From Rhodococcus zopfii NBRC 100606 = JCM 9919 (GTDB taxonomy: Bacteria > Actinomycetota > Actinomycetes > Mycobacteriales > Mycobacteriaceae), in assembly GCF_001895025.1 (NCBI RefSeq), contig NZ_BCXI01000023.1, positions 1-64,000 on the forward strand: 64,000 nucleotides of DNA, read 5' to 3'. This document shows, one piece after another, positions 11,001 through 17,290 of the stretch; positions within the stretch are counted from its first letter, which is position 1, and each line of letters starts with the position of its first letter. Made by a program: the position numbers and the translations under genes. The notes beneath the pieces were generated by a model. The model searched no databases. It had not been told where the DNA came from and saw only the letters and a program-made list of their open reading frames with translations.

Positions 11001-11309
11001 GGGTTCGGGCACGTGTCCGGTCTGATCGCGGTGGTGCATCCGCAGGCGTTCGTCGAGGCGATCCCCGCCGAGCGGCGTGAGGCGTACCTTGCGCAGTCGC
11101 AGCAGCGTACGGTCGCCGGCAAGCGCCGCCTGGCCGACGCGATGACCGGTGGAGCCGCGCTGTACCAGCGGCCGGCGGATCGTCGCCTCGGCGGCGACGG
11201 GGTTCCGGCGAAGGCGTCGCGTCAGCTCGAGGCGGACGTGCTGCTCAGTGCGCAGGCGCGTCTCGGCGACGACGACGTGTACCGCTCGGGCCTGCCCGGC
11301 TGCAAGTAG
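2028..11309 (+). CDS. fas: Type I fatty acid synthase, multidomain
   Basis: This is the single-chain bacterial FAS-I that makes acyl-CoAs de novo and supplies mycolate synthesis. The GTG at 2028 is chosen because GGAGAGGA sits 9 bp before it, giving about 3,093 aa, the usual size; an ATG at 1950 is also in frame. Domains in order, with positions from this start: acetyltransferase with GHSQG (Ser near 164); FMN enoyl reductase (SPILLAGMTPTTVDPKIVA near 433, GGRAGGHHSWED near 583); MaoC-like dehydratase (DHNPIHTS near 1254, VHGMWLS); malonyl/palmitoyl transferase (AFPGQG near 1361, GHSVGEY near 1462); Ala/Pro-rich linker (about 1757-1790); acyl carrier segment with GVSSRRNQLL near 1830; ketoreductase (VVTGASKGGIG near 2136, YGEAK near 2300); and ketosynthase (Cys near 2733 in ACATAAVS, SKHDTS near 2883, LTGHAKGG near 2922). 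No frameshift is seen. acpS follows after 43 bp. Confidence 0.98.
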   Translation: MTIDETTPADNGRNSKASRRTNEQGGTTSRPGALVDKILAGEPYALAFGGQGAPWLSSLDELSRDNGLEPVLTDLVNAAAAALAPVAHDLVVVRPAGFDPVAWILEQDVADEDEQPAAGPSATTLTSAAVSLPGVFLTQVAALRALANQGLDVSAHAPAAAIGHSQGVLSVEAVAAGGRKDAEILAIAQLIGAAATLVGRRRGLISGAERFPMLAVAGVDPERLHAIVADVFAGQDAERSAVVAIRNGRRRVVLSGPPAALARVQQRCEEISAAETRERESKKRGGAVFTPTFEPVSAEVGFHHPALADAVEQVADWASRCDLDVELARSLAQAILVDPVDWVDLVDGAVASGASWILDLGPGELLTRMTASGLRGQGVGIIAAATRGGQRNLLTPGAEPEVPRAWTEFAPKPVALPDGRLGVETSFTRLTGRSPILLAGMTPTTVDPKIVAAAANAGHWAELAGGGQVTEQIFADHVAELKDLLEPGRAVQFNSMFLDPYLWKLHVGGKRLVPKARAAGAPFDGVVVTAGIPELEEAVSIIEELTEAGISHIAFKPGTVAQIRSVIRIANEVPDYPVIVHIEGGRAGGHHSWEDLDDLLLDTYAELRTRPNLVLCVGGGIGTPERAADYLTGRWSTEYGFPAMPLDGILVGTAAMATLEATTAPEVKQLLVDTPGTPDWVGAGTATGGMASGRSQLGADIHEIDNAASRTGRLLDEVAGDADAVAARRDEIIAALDITAKPYFGDVAEMTYLQWLTRYLELAIGTDSACEFDCGTDLGDAVAEAHTSPWLDVSWRERFREMLQRAEARLHPVDRGPIPTLFDDDAVLERPYAAIKALTGQYPDAGDVALHPADVPFFVSLCRTPGKPVNFVPVVDQDVRRWWRSDSLWQAHDPRYTADQVCVIPGTVAVAGITRVDEPVGDLLDRFEKAAVDELLAAGAEPVQVVARRHQDRAAGLLDAVLSAPDVAWAGRQTLNPVHRLGDVAEWTVEADGAAVHAPTGATLSVLDDEHVGLRVPLLRDKAVEIRITVPASVRTGGAPVVTEADAAASMSALLGVAAGQELPAVKRGAARITLGWLPEKVADHAGVTGAGLPAHLTAGTAGVPDVLVGACWPAVFAALGASRTDDDLSVIEGMLDLVHLDHAIDVKDGLPTDPAILGVKAQVAGVADTDLGRVVEVRVDIAADNGDGSGDNVVAQLVERFAIRGRTGTVDLADPVRAGGSLSDDAADTPRRRRRDAVIVAPTDMSAFARVSGDHNPIHTSDNAALLAGLGTPIVHGMWLSAAAQQVVTAIEADAKLPVRRLTAWTARFLGMVRPGAQIDVRVDRIGTDRGAEIIEVGCRVDGDLVMVATGRTAAPKTVYAFPGQGIQRPGMGLDARARSKAAREIWDRADKHTRKALGFSILAVVRDNPTVLKARGVTHKHPDGVLHLTQFTQVAMATLGVAQIAELREAGAFVEGSYLAGHSVGEYNALAAVAGVLPLEAVLEVVFQRGSAMHALVPRDEHGRSNYRMAAIRPSQFGVADDDLQDFVAGVAAEAGEFLEIVNLNLRGSQYAIAGTVAGLEALETVIERKVAEFGGKRAFILVPGIDVPFHSTVLRGGVDDFRERLLHLLPEQIDPNILIGRYIPNLVPKPFNLGREFIQEIADLVPSQPLAEVLADFDTWAAKPVALTRVVLAELLAWQFASPVRWIETQDLLFADEADGGLGVERFVEVGLGAAPTVANLASQTLKLPGRFGEPVEVLNIEREASVVYSTDVDPAPVEDDEPAAPAAEAAAAPAAAAAPAAAPAGGPRPDDIAFKAADATKVLIALWTKLRPDQIGPADTIEALCDGVSSRRNQLLVDLGSELSLGAIDGAADADMGALAGTVDRLARTYRPFGPVLTDSINDHLRKVFGPSGKRPAYVADRVTKVWGLGEGWTQHVTAEVALGSRDGASIRGGDLGGLSQGALSDAAAVDTLIDAAVQSVAGRRGVAVSMPSAGGGGGATVDAAALGEFAEQITGRDGVLANAARLVLEQLGLAEQPSGLAEKADSELVDLVSAELGSDWPRQVAPAFDVRKAVLIDDRWASAREDLARVWLGEEIEVDRFAGAGATVAAHAAFWQRKAAEAGRTVLAETFGRIATAAADVADAEYATEVAVVTGASKGGIGAAVAAKLLGGGATVVVTTSSLNDTRLGFYKKLYAQNARAGASLWVIPANMASYSDIDALIEWIGTETVENAGGAKKLIKDALTPTLLFPFAAPRVAGSLADAGARAEMEMRVLLWSVERLIAGLAAIGNDRDVDTHLHVVLPGSPNRGKFGGDGAYGEAKAALDAVVNRWNAERTWAERVTLAHALIGWVRGTGLMGGNDPLVEAVEAAGVRTWSTQEMATELLKLVGPEAQRLAADKPLVADLTGGLSEADVDLSALAKQAQDATDAAETEVEDESGTIAALPSAPRLDAALPVPAWQKLDVDPADLVVIVGAGELGPYGSARTRFEMEVDEELSAAGVLELAWVTGLVEWENDPKPGFYDVESGELVPEAEIADRYHDAVVERCGIRRYADDGAMIDNTTPLLTSVFLDKDLSFVVGSEAEANAFVDSDPENTVASVDAESGDWTVTRKAGTEIRVPRKAKLTRTVGGQIPTGFDVTKWGIPADMADSVDRVGLWNIVTTVDAFLTGGFTPSELLRWVHPSLVANTQGTGMGGMTSMRSLYIDTLLGESRANDILQEALANVIAAHVVQSYVGGYGAMVHPVAACATAAVSVEEGVDKIKLGKAELVVAGGFDDLGIEGIVGFGDMSATAKSEDMTAKGISDNRFSRANDRRRGGFVESAGGGTVLLARGDLALEMGLPVLGVVAWAGSYADGVHTSIPAPGIGALGAGRGGLESGLARELRKLGVTADDIAVISKHDTSTAANDPNEAELHERLAGALGRSEGNPLFVVSQKSLTGHAKGGAAAFQLIGLCQVLSQGVVPPNRSLDCVDEKMAEFEHLVWARTPIRFGGQYALKAGLLTSLGFGHVSGLIAVVHPQAFVEAIPAERREAYLAQSQQRTVAGKRRLADAMTGGAALYQRPADRRLGGDGVPAKASRQLEADVLLSAQARLGDDDVYRSGLPGCK

Positions 11310-11352
11310 GTAACCAGGGTGAGCGAAGCGACAGGATAGGTAGTAGAAGCGG

Positions 11353-11754
11353 ATGGGTGTTGCGGGTGTCGGGTTCGACCTGGTCTCGGTGACGGAGTTC
11401 GAGGAGCAGCTGGGTCGCCCCGGCACCACCATGCTCACGAGCTTCACGCCGGGGGAGCGTCGTGACGCGAACACCCGCAGCTTCCGTCCGGGACGCCACT
11501 TCGCAGCCCGATGGGCCGCCAAGGAAGCGTTGATCAAGGCATGGTCGGCGTCGATGTTCGGCCGGCCGCCGGTGCTGCCGGAGGGTATTCACCGCGACAT
11601 CGAGGTGATCTCGGATGCGTGGGGCAGGCCCGGCATCCGCTTGTACGGTGCCGTGGCCGAACACCTGGCGGACATGAGCATCCACGTGTCGCTCACCCAC
11701 GACGGTGACATGGCCGGTGCGTTCGTCGTTCTCGAGAACACGCCGGACGAGTAG
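11353..11754 (+). CDS. acpS: Holo-[acyl-carrier-protein] synthase
   Basis: AcpS transfers the 4'-phosphopantetheine arm of CoA to the carrier serine, here presumably that of the FAS-I encoded just upstream. The 133-aa length is typical of actinobacterial AcpS. The Mg-binding Asp lies in GVGFDLVSV (D9) and the catalytic Glu in FAARWAAKEALIKAW (E58). The C-terminal strand IHVSLTHDG carries the usual SLTH motif. The ribosome-binding site is weak, but the ATG start gives the family-typical MGVAGVGFDL N-terminus. Its position 43 bp after fas indicates a fas-acpS operon, as in mycobacteria. Confidence 0.96.
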   Translation: MGVAGVGFDLVSVTEFEEQLGRPGTTMLTSFTPGERRDANTRSFRPGRHFAARWAAKEALIKAWSASMFGRPPVLPEGIHRDIEVISDAWGRPGIRLYGAVAEHLADMSIHVSLTHDGDMAGAFVVLENTPDE

Positions 11755-11769
11755 ATCGGATCGGACGGC

Positions 11770-12597
11770 TCAGGCCGGGGAGGTCGCAGCCTCCTCGGCC
11801 GCGTCCGTTTCCAGACCCTCGCCTGTTTCGGCGACGGCGGCCCCGCCGTCCTCGGCTGCCGGCGGGGCCGCCGCGGAACGAGCCTGCAGACGCTTGCGCT
11901 TCTTGGCCCTCGCCTGCGAGTCCTGCTCGGCGACCTGTAGGTACGCGACCATCAGCCGTTTCAGTTCGACGACCGCGTCGGCGTGGGACTGATCGTCCTG
12001 AACGGAGAAGTTCAGCATCGAGTAGACGACGTGGACGAGGACCTCGGCCATCAGTTTGCGGCGGGGTCTCGGGGTGTCGGGCGTCAGCGGCGCGAGCATC
12101 CGCTCGACCTGCTCGGCGAACTTGCGCTCGTGGATGGCGCCGGTCGCGCGGGTCGACGGGGTGGACTGCATCGCCAGCCACACCTCGCGCCGGGACGGAT
12201 CGGTGGTCCACAGCCCGGCCATGTGGTCGACGAAGCTGTTGAGGAAGCGCAGCCAGTCGACCGACGGGATCTTGCCGTTGAACTGGGCCAGTTCGTCCTG
12301 CACACCGACCAGATCCTGGCGGTTCAGTTCACAGACGATGACGTACTTGTTCGCGAAGAACTGGTAGAGCGTGCCGATCGGCACGTCCGCGCGGGATGCG
12401 ACCTCTTCGCAGGTGAACGATTCGAATCCGACCTCGGTGAGCAGTTCCCGGGACGCGGCGAGCAGTGCGTCGAACTTGCGCCGGCTGCGTTCCTGCGTCG
12501 GCCGCCGCCGCGGCACGAGTTCCTGTGGCGCTGTTTGTACTTCCAACGCCGGATCGATCCGGCGCGGTGCTTTGCGCACGTTCGTTGCAGACTCCAC
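11770..12597 (-). CDS. TetR-family transcriptional regulator
   Basis: The 275-aa product has an N-terminal extension, a TetR helix-turn-helix at about residues 38-88 (RSRRKFDALLAASRELLTEV, then CEEVASRADVPIGTLYQFFA with the typical GTLYQFF), a helical ligand domain, and an unusual Ala/Glu-rich low-complexity tail of about 50 residues after a basic KKRKR segment. It converges on acpS, 15 bp apart. It does not resemble mycobacterial FasR in the ligand domain, so a role in fas control is only a positional guess. The start at 12597 is uncertain; the ATG frame starts MESATNVRKAPRR. Confidence 0.85.
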   Translation of the reverse strand: MESATNVRKAPRRIDPALEVQTAPQELVPRRRPTQERSRRKFDALLAASRELLTEVGFESFTCEEVASRADVPIGTLYQFFANKYVIVCELNRQDLVGVQDELAQFNGKIPSVDWLRFLNSFVDHMAGLWTTDPSRREVWLAMQSTPSTRATGAIHERKFAEQVERMLAPLTPDTPRPRRKLMAEVLVHVVYSMLNFSVQDDQSHADAVVELKRLMVAYLQVAEQDSQARAKKRKRLQARSAAAPPAAEDGGAAVAETGEGLETDAAEEAATSPA

Positions 12598-12674
12598 GCG
12601 CCCAGGCTAGCCGCAGTGCGTGGGAATGCCGAGAGATTGCCGTGAGGGCGAGTCGCAGCAAACCCGGCCGGCGT

Positions 12675-13538
12675 TCACGCGACGAGTGTGAATTGCATGA
12701 CGTCGATGTGCCCGGTGCGGAAGTGATCGGCCGATCCGCGCAGATACTTCATGAACCGCTCGTAGGTTTCCTCGGAGGACAACGCGACCGCTTCGGCACG
12801 CTTCTCCGACAGCGCCGCGGCCCAGTGCTCGAGCGTGCGGACGTAGTGCGGACCGAGCGCATGGACGCGTTCGACGCGGAACCCCGCGCGCTCGGCGCCC
12901 TCCATGACCACCTCGGGTTGTGGGAGCTGACCGCCGGGGAAGATCTCGCGCTTGATGAACAGGTGGAACAGCGCATCCTCGCGGGTCACGGGGATACCCC
13001 GGGACCTCAACGTCGCGAGGGTGTGCCCGACGATGGTGTGCAGCAGCATCCGGCCGTCCGGAGGCAGCATCCGGTGACACCGCTCGAAGAACTCGTCGTA
13101 GCGTTCGCGGCGGAAATGCTCGAACGCCCCGATGCTCACGATGCGGTCGGCGGTGCCGGTGTATTCCTCCCAGCCCTCCATCAGGACCCGCGCGGTGCGG
13201 GGCCCGGGCAGCCGGGCCGCCTCCGCGGCGACGTGCTCGTACTGGTTGCGGCTGAGGGTCAGGCCGACGGCGTTCACGTCGTAGTGGGTGACCGCGCGGA
13301 ACATCGTCGAGCCCCAGCCGCAGCCGATGTCGAGCAGGGTCGCGCCGGGCTGCAGGTCGCACTTGCCGAGGGCCAGGTCGATCTTGGCGGTCTGGGCCTG
13401 CTCGAGCGTCATGTCGTCCCGCTCGAAGTACGCGCAGCTGTAGGTCAGCGACGGGTCGAGGAAGAGGGCGAAGAACTCGTCGGACAGGTCGTAATGGGAT
13501 TGGACCTGCTTGTAGAAGGGCGACAGTTCGGTGGGCAT
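12675..13538 (-). CDS. Cyclopropane/mycolic acid synthase-type SAM methyltransferase
   Basis: The 287 aa match the length of the CmaA/PcaA/MmaA and bacterial CFA synthase family, which transfers a methylene or methyl group from S-adenosylmethionine to a double bond of an acyl chain. The SAM-binding motif is LLDIGCGWGS (residues 68-77). Other family marks are YDLSDEFFALFLDPSLTYSCAYF (residues 16-38, which positions the acyl substrate), GLTLSRNQYEH, and SIGAFEHF. It sits between the TetR gene and the M20 peptidase on the reverse strand. Whether it modifies mycolates or phospholipid acyl chains (for example tuberculostearate-type methylation) cannot be told from the sequence. Confidence 0.9.
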   Translation of the reverse strand: MPTELSPFYKQVQSHYDLSDEFFALFLDPSLTYSCAYFERDDMTLEQAQTAKIDLALGKCDLQPGATLLDIGCGWGSTMFRAVTHYDVNAVGLTLSRNQYEHVAAEAARLPGPRTARVLMEGWEEYTGTADRIVSIGAFEHFRRERYDEFFERCHRMLPPDGRMLLHTIVGHTLATLRSRGIPVTREDALFHLFIKREIFPGGQLPQPEVVMEGAERAGFRVERVHALGPHYVRTLEHWAAALSEKRAEAVALSSEETYERFMKYLRGSADHFRTGHIDVMQFTLVA

Positions 13539-13784
13539 CGGGTGCCTTTCCGTCCACGGGCCGGAACTGGTTCGACGGTGGCCCGCATGTCGAAAGACAA
13601 CGGTACGCGGTCGGTGTGGGGTGCGCCGCCGGAACGGCGATGCCGGCAGCGGGGGTGCGCGGTCCTACGATGGCGACACCGAATCGAGCAGGACGAGCAC
13701 CGGTGCCCGGAACGAACCGCCGCGCGGCATGCGGCGCGACCCGGAGCGCTGCGAGATCTCCGTCCGACACAGGAGGACACGAGC

Positions 13785-15158
13785 GTGGCCGACACCGAAA
13801 CCCTGCAGCGGATCCGCGACCGGATCCGGGGAGCGATGCCCAGCGCCCGAACCGAACTCGCGGCCCTGGTCGCCTTCCGGTCCGTCGCGGACCCGCGGCA
13901 GTTCCCCGCGCAGGAATGCGTCGACGCCGCCCTGTGGGTGCGTGACGCGTTCGCCGCCGCCGGGATCGCGCACATCGAACTCGTCGAGACGTCCGACGGC
14001 TCCCCGGCCGTGGTCGGTTCCAGCCCCGCACCGGCCGGAGCGCCCACGGTTCTGCTCTACAGCCACTACGACATCCAGCCCCCCGGCGACGAAAATCTGT
14101 GGCACACGCCGCCGTTCACCCTCACCGAACGGGACGGCCGCTGGTACGGCCGGGGCACGGCGGACTGCAAGGGCAACATCATGATGCACCTGCTCGCGCT
14201 GCGGGCCGTACTCGCCGACGGGCCCCTGCCGATCGGGGTGCGGATCGTCGTCGAAGGGTCCGAGGAGATGGGCGGCGCCGGGCTCGAACACCTTGTCGCG
14301 CAGCGCCCCGACCTGTTCGCCGCGGATCTGATCGTGATCGGCGACTGCGGCAACGCGGAAGCAGGCCGGCCCACCGTCACCACGTCGCTGCGTGGCATCG
14401 CGAACGTCGTCGTCCACGTCGAAACCCTCGCCGGGGAAGTGCATTCCGGGACGTACGGCGGGGCGGCGCCGGACGCGATCGCCGCGCTCGTCCGGTTGCT
14501 GAACAGCCTGCGCGACGAACACGGCAACACCGTCGTCGACGGACTCGACACCTCCGGACGGTGGGACGGGGTGCCCTATCCCGAGGACCGGTTCCGCGCC
14601 GACGCCGGCGTGCTGGACGGGGTGTCGCTGCTGTCGTCCGGCACGGTCGCCGATGCCGTGTGGGCCAGGCCGGCACTGACCGTGCTGGGCATCGACGCCC
14701 CGCCCGTCGTCGGCTCGGTGGCCGCGATCGTGCCGCGGGCCTCGGCGCGGCTGAACCTGCGGGTGCCTGCGGGTCTGGACCCGCAAGTCGCGCAGGACGC
14801 CCTCGTCGCGCACCTCGAAGCACACGTGCCGTGGGGTGCGCACCTGCGGATCGAACGCGAAGCCGTCGGCGAACCGTTCCGCGCGGCCACCGATGGTCCC
14901 GGATACGCCGCCTTGCGCGCCGCGCTCGCGGCCGCGTACGGGCGCGAGGTCGGCACCGCCGGCCAGGGTGGATCCATTCCGCTGTGCACGGCGCTACAGC
15001 GCGCCGTGCCCGACGCGGAGATCGCGATGATCGGTGTCGAGGAGCCGCGCTGCGTCATCCACGCCCCGAACGAGAGCGTCGACCCGACGGAGATCGAGAA
15101 CCTCGCGGTCGCGGAGGCGTTGCTCCTGCGGTCCCTGGCCGACCGGGCCGCGATCTAG
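13785..15158 (+). CDS. M20-family metallopeptidase (dipeptidase-like)
   Basis: The frame is open far upstream, but the GTG at 13785 follows AGGAGGA by 7 bp and starts the conserved sequence VADTETLQRIRDRI, giving 457 aa. The two-zinc peptidase residues are visible: H94 and D96 in YSHYDIQPP, D127 in GRGTADCKGN, the catalytic Glu pair in EGSEEMGG (160-161), Asp in VIGDCGN, and the terminal His in IHAPNES. Family members remove amino acids from dipeptides or N-acylated substrates. The gene corresponds in position to the M20 peptidase downstream of fas-acpS in Mycobacterium. Its stop codon overlaps that of convergent bcp by 4 bp (CTAG). Confidence 0.93.
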   Translation: MADTETLQRIRDRIRGAMPSARTELAALVAFRSVADPRQFPAQECVDAALWVRDAFAAAGIAHIELVETSDGSPAVVGSSPAPAGAPTVLLYSHYDIQPPGDENLWHTPPFTLTERDGRWYGRGTADCKGNIMMHLLALRAVLADGPLPIGVRIVVEGSEEMGGAGLEHLVAQRPDLFAADLIVIGDCGNAEAGRPTVTTSLRGIANVVVHVETLAGEVHSGTYGGAAPDAIAALVRLLNSLRDEHGNTVVDGLDTSGRWDGVPYPEDRFRADAGVLDGVSLLSSGTVADAVWARPALTVLGIDAPPVVGSVAAIVPRASARLNLRVPAGLDPQVAQDALVAHLEAHVPWGAHLRIEREAVGEPFRAATDGPGYAALRAALAAAYGREVGTAGQGGSIPLCTALQRAVPDAEIAMIGVEEPRCVIHAPNESVDPTEIENLAVAEALLLRSLADRAAI

Positions 15159-15628
15159 ACCGAGAGGTCGCGGCGCAGTTTGGCGACGTGCCCGGTGGCA
15201 CGCACGTTGTACTGCGCGACCTCGATCTTTCCGTCCTCGTCGACGAGGAACGTGGAGCGGATGACGCCGGTCACCGTCTTGCCGTACATCTTCTTCTCGC
15301 CGAAGGCGCCCCACGCGGTGAGCGTGGCCTTCTCCGGGTCGGAGAGTAGCGGGAAGGTCAGCTCCTCCTTGTCGCGGAACTTCGCGAGCTTGGCGGGCTT
15401 GTCGGGGGAGATCCCCACGACGTCGAGCCCGGCGTCGTTCAGTTCGGCGAGGTTGTCGCGGAAGTCGCACGCCTGCTTCGTGCAGCCGGGCGTGCTCGCG
15501 GCGGGATAGAAGTACACGATCACCTTGCGGCCGCGGTAGTCGGACAATGACACTTCGTTGCCGTCGGCGTCGGGGAGAGTGAACTCGGGCGCGGTGTCGC
15601 CGGGGGCGAGTCTGCTGTTTTCCGTCAC
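15155..15628 (-). CDS. bcp: Thioredoxin-dependent thiol peroxidase (peroxiredoxin Q/BCP)
   Basis: The GTG at 15628 gives VTENSRLAPGDTAPEFTL and 157 aa, the same length and N-terminus as mycobacterial Bcp; the open frame upstream is not conserved. The peroxidatic Cys is C49 in PAASTPGCT and the resolving Cys is C54 in KQACDFRD, the atypical 2-Cys arrangement. The C-terminus NVRATGHVAKLRRDL is also family-typical. It detoxifies hydroperoxides with thioredoxin as reductant in the cytoplasm. It is divergent from the DUF3618 gene, with a 72-bp shared promoter region. Confidence 0.96.
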   Translation of the reverse strand: MTENSRLAPGDTAPEFTLPDADGNEVSLSDYRGRKVIVYFYPAASTPGCTKQACDFRDNLAELNDAGLDVVGISPDKPAKLAKFRDKEELTFPLLSDPEKATLTAWGAFGEKKMYGKTVTGVIRSTFLVDEDGKIEVAQYNVRATGHVAKLRRDLSV

Positions 15629-15700
15629 GTCCGCCACGGTAGTGGACCGCGCGTCCACTACCGTGGTCGCAGCACACAGCAGCGACTCCTGGAGGATCAC

Positions 15701-15922
15701 GTGGGTAGGGACACCGAGGCCATCGAGCGGGACATCGAGAACGCCCGCAACCAGCTCGCGAGCACGCTCGACGAACTGAGTGTGCGGACCAATCCGAAAA
15801 ACCTGATGGCCAGCACCAAGCAGACGCTCGTCGCCAAGGTGAACCAGCCGAACGTCAAGTACGCCGTCATCGCGGTCGGCGTCGTCGTCGGAGCCTTGGT
15901 TCTGCGCAGACTGTTGCGCTGA
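15701..15922 (+). CDS. DUF3618 small membrane protein
   Basis: The 73-aa product has a coiled-coil-like N-terminus (RDTEAIERDIENARNQLAST), the sequence LDELSVRTNPKNLM typical of DUF3618, and one C-terminal membrane helix (YAVIAVGVVVGALVLRRLL) ending in basic residues. Its function is unknown. A homologue lies at the same place next to bcp in Mycobacterium. A clear intrinsic terminator follows directly. Confidence 0.88.
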   Translation: MGRDTEAIERDIENARNQLASTLDELSVRTNPKNLMASTKQTLVAKVNQPNVKYAVIAVGVVVGALVLRRLLR

Positions 15923-15937
15923 CGACCCTGTCGATCC

Positions 15938-15983
15938 GAGGGGCACCGGCGTCCGTTCGCGGGCGGCGGTGCCCCTCGTTTTT
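15938..15983 (+). terminator. Intrinsic terminator after DUF3618 gene
   Basis: GAGGGGCACCG (15938-15948) pairs perfectly with CGGTGCCCCTC (15967-15977). GTTTTTG follows, so both a stem and a T-tract are present. Confidence 0.9.
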
Positions 15984-16082
15984 GTACCGACAACTGTGAC
16001 AGGACACTGTCTTTCGGCTTCGATCTTGGCGTGGTTCACTGAGAGGACGTCGATCGTCTCGTCTTCGAAGGGGTTGGCGGTC

Positions 16083-16850
16083 ATGCGGAACGCGCAGCAT
16101 CTTGCACGCCTTGTCCTGGTCGCGATACTCGCCGCGACCGTCGCGCTGGGAACCGGGGCCGCCGCATCCGCCGGCAGCATCGGCATCGCCCCGCCGGGAG
16201 GGCCGCCCGCGGATGTGCTGACACCCGCCGACGGAGCCGTGGTCGGCATCGCGCAGCCGGTGACCGTCCGCTTCGAGACGCCGGTGACGGATCGGGCCGC
16301 CGCCGAGCGGTCCGTGACGATCACCCCGTCCGTGCCCGTCGCGGGGACGTTCCGGTGGCTCGACGACCGCCGCCTCGAGTGGGTTCCCGACGGGTTCTGG
16401 CCCGGCCACACCGCCGTCACCGTCCTGGCGGGCGGCACGCGGACGCGGTTCCAGACCGGGGACGAGCTCGTCGCGGTGGCGAACCTGTCCACCCATCAGT
16501 TCATCGTGTCCCTCAACGGGCAGGTCGTGCGGACGATGCCGGCATCGATGGGCAAGCCCGGATACGAGACGCCGACCGGGACGTTCCCGGTGCTCGAGAA
16601 GTTCCGCGACCTGGTGATGGATTCGTCCACGTACGGGGTTCCGATCGATGACCCCGAGGGTTATCGGATCGACACCGAATACGCGGTCCGGCTGACGTGG
16701 AGCGGAATCTTCGTGCACGCGGCGCCGTGGTCGGTGGATTCGCAGGGATACGCGAATGTCAGCCACGGGTGCATCAATCTGAGCACCGACAACGCCCGGT
16801 GGTACTTCGAGAACGTGAAGATCGGCGATCCGGTCGTCATCGAGTGGTGA
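16083..16850 (+). CDS. ldtA: L,D-transpeptidase, LdtMt1-type
   Basis: The ATG at 16083 begins a signal peptide (MRNAQHLARLVLVAILAATV..., cleavage probably after ASA near residue 30); AAGGGG precedes it. The 255-aa protein has a bacterial Ig-like domain (about 45-125) and a YkuD catalytic domain (about 130-255) with HAAPWSVDSQGYANVSHGCI, catalytic Cys230 and His at 212/228. It forms 3-3 cross-links in peptidoglycan outside the membrane and is insensitive to most penicillins. Overall layout and motifs match mycobacterial LdtA (LdtMt1, 251 aa) rather than the longer lipoprotein LdtB that lies just downstream. Confidence 0.93.
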   Translation: MRNAQHLARLVLVAILAATVALGTGAAASAGSIGIAPPGGPPADVLTPADGAVVGIAQPVTVRFETPVTDRAAAERSVTITPSVPVAGTFRWLDDRRLEWVPDGFWPGHTAVTVLAGGTRTRFQTGDELVAVANLSTHQFIVSLNGQVVRTMPASMGKPGYETPTGTFPVLEKFRDLVMDSSTYGVPIDDPEGYRIDTEYAVRLTWSGIFVHAAPWSVDSQGYANVSHGCINLSTDNARWYFENVKIGDPVVIEW

Positions 16851-16908
16851 GGCGGCGCGTGGCATTCGAGCCGCGCCCGGCGTGAAGTGGCACGGCGCCG
16901 CAGAACGA

Positions 16909-16946
16909 AGAAGGCCTGCACCGAATGTTCTCGGTGCAGGCCTTCT
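16909..16946. terminator. Bidirectional hairpin terminator
   Basis: A perfect 16-bp stem (16909-16924 with 16931-16946, starting AGAAGGCCTGCACCGA) closes a 6-nt loop. It lies between ldtA and the 3' end of the oppositely transcribed tRNA-Lys, and probably serves both. Confidence 0.85.
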
Positions 16947-16950
16947 GCTG

Positions 16951-17023
<73 letters not shown>

Positions 17024-17290
17024 TTGGCGGTTTGTCTCCGGGCCGTTGTCCCGGCGACGAAAAGAAGATTACACACTCCGCTGTACCGCGCCAAATCGCC
17101 TGGTCATCGATAATTTTCCGGGTGCCGTCCGGTAACACATCGGGGCCGGACGCCGATTGGTATTCGAACGTTATTCATCGTCGCGCTGTCGGGTTTGGTT
17201 CCGGTCTTCACCGACTGGCATCATCGTGGAGACGCGCATTGACGTGCAGTTTTGCGGCCTGGGGGAGGTCCGGGAATCGGAGGGTTGAGA

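Noticed and set aside
4686-11537. A 2,283-codon open frame on the minus strand across most of fas
   Set aside because: It is antisense to fas, in the frame that high third-position GC keeps open. It is Arg/Gly/Asp/Val-rich without motifs. The plus-strand FAS-I domains are unmistakable.
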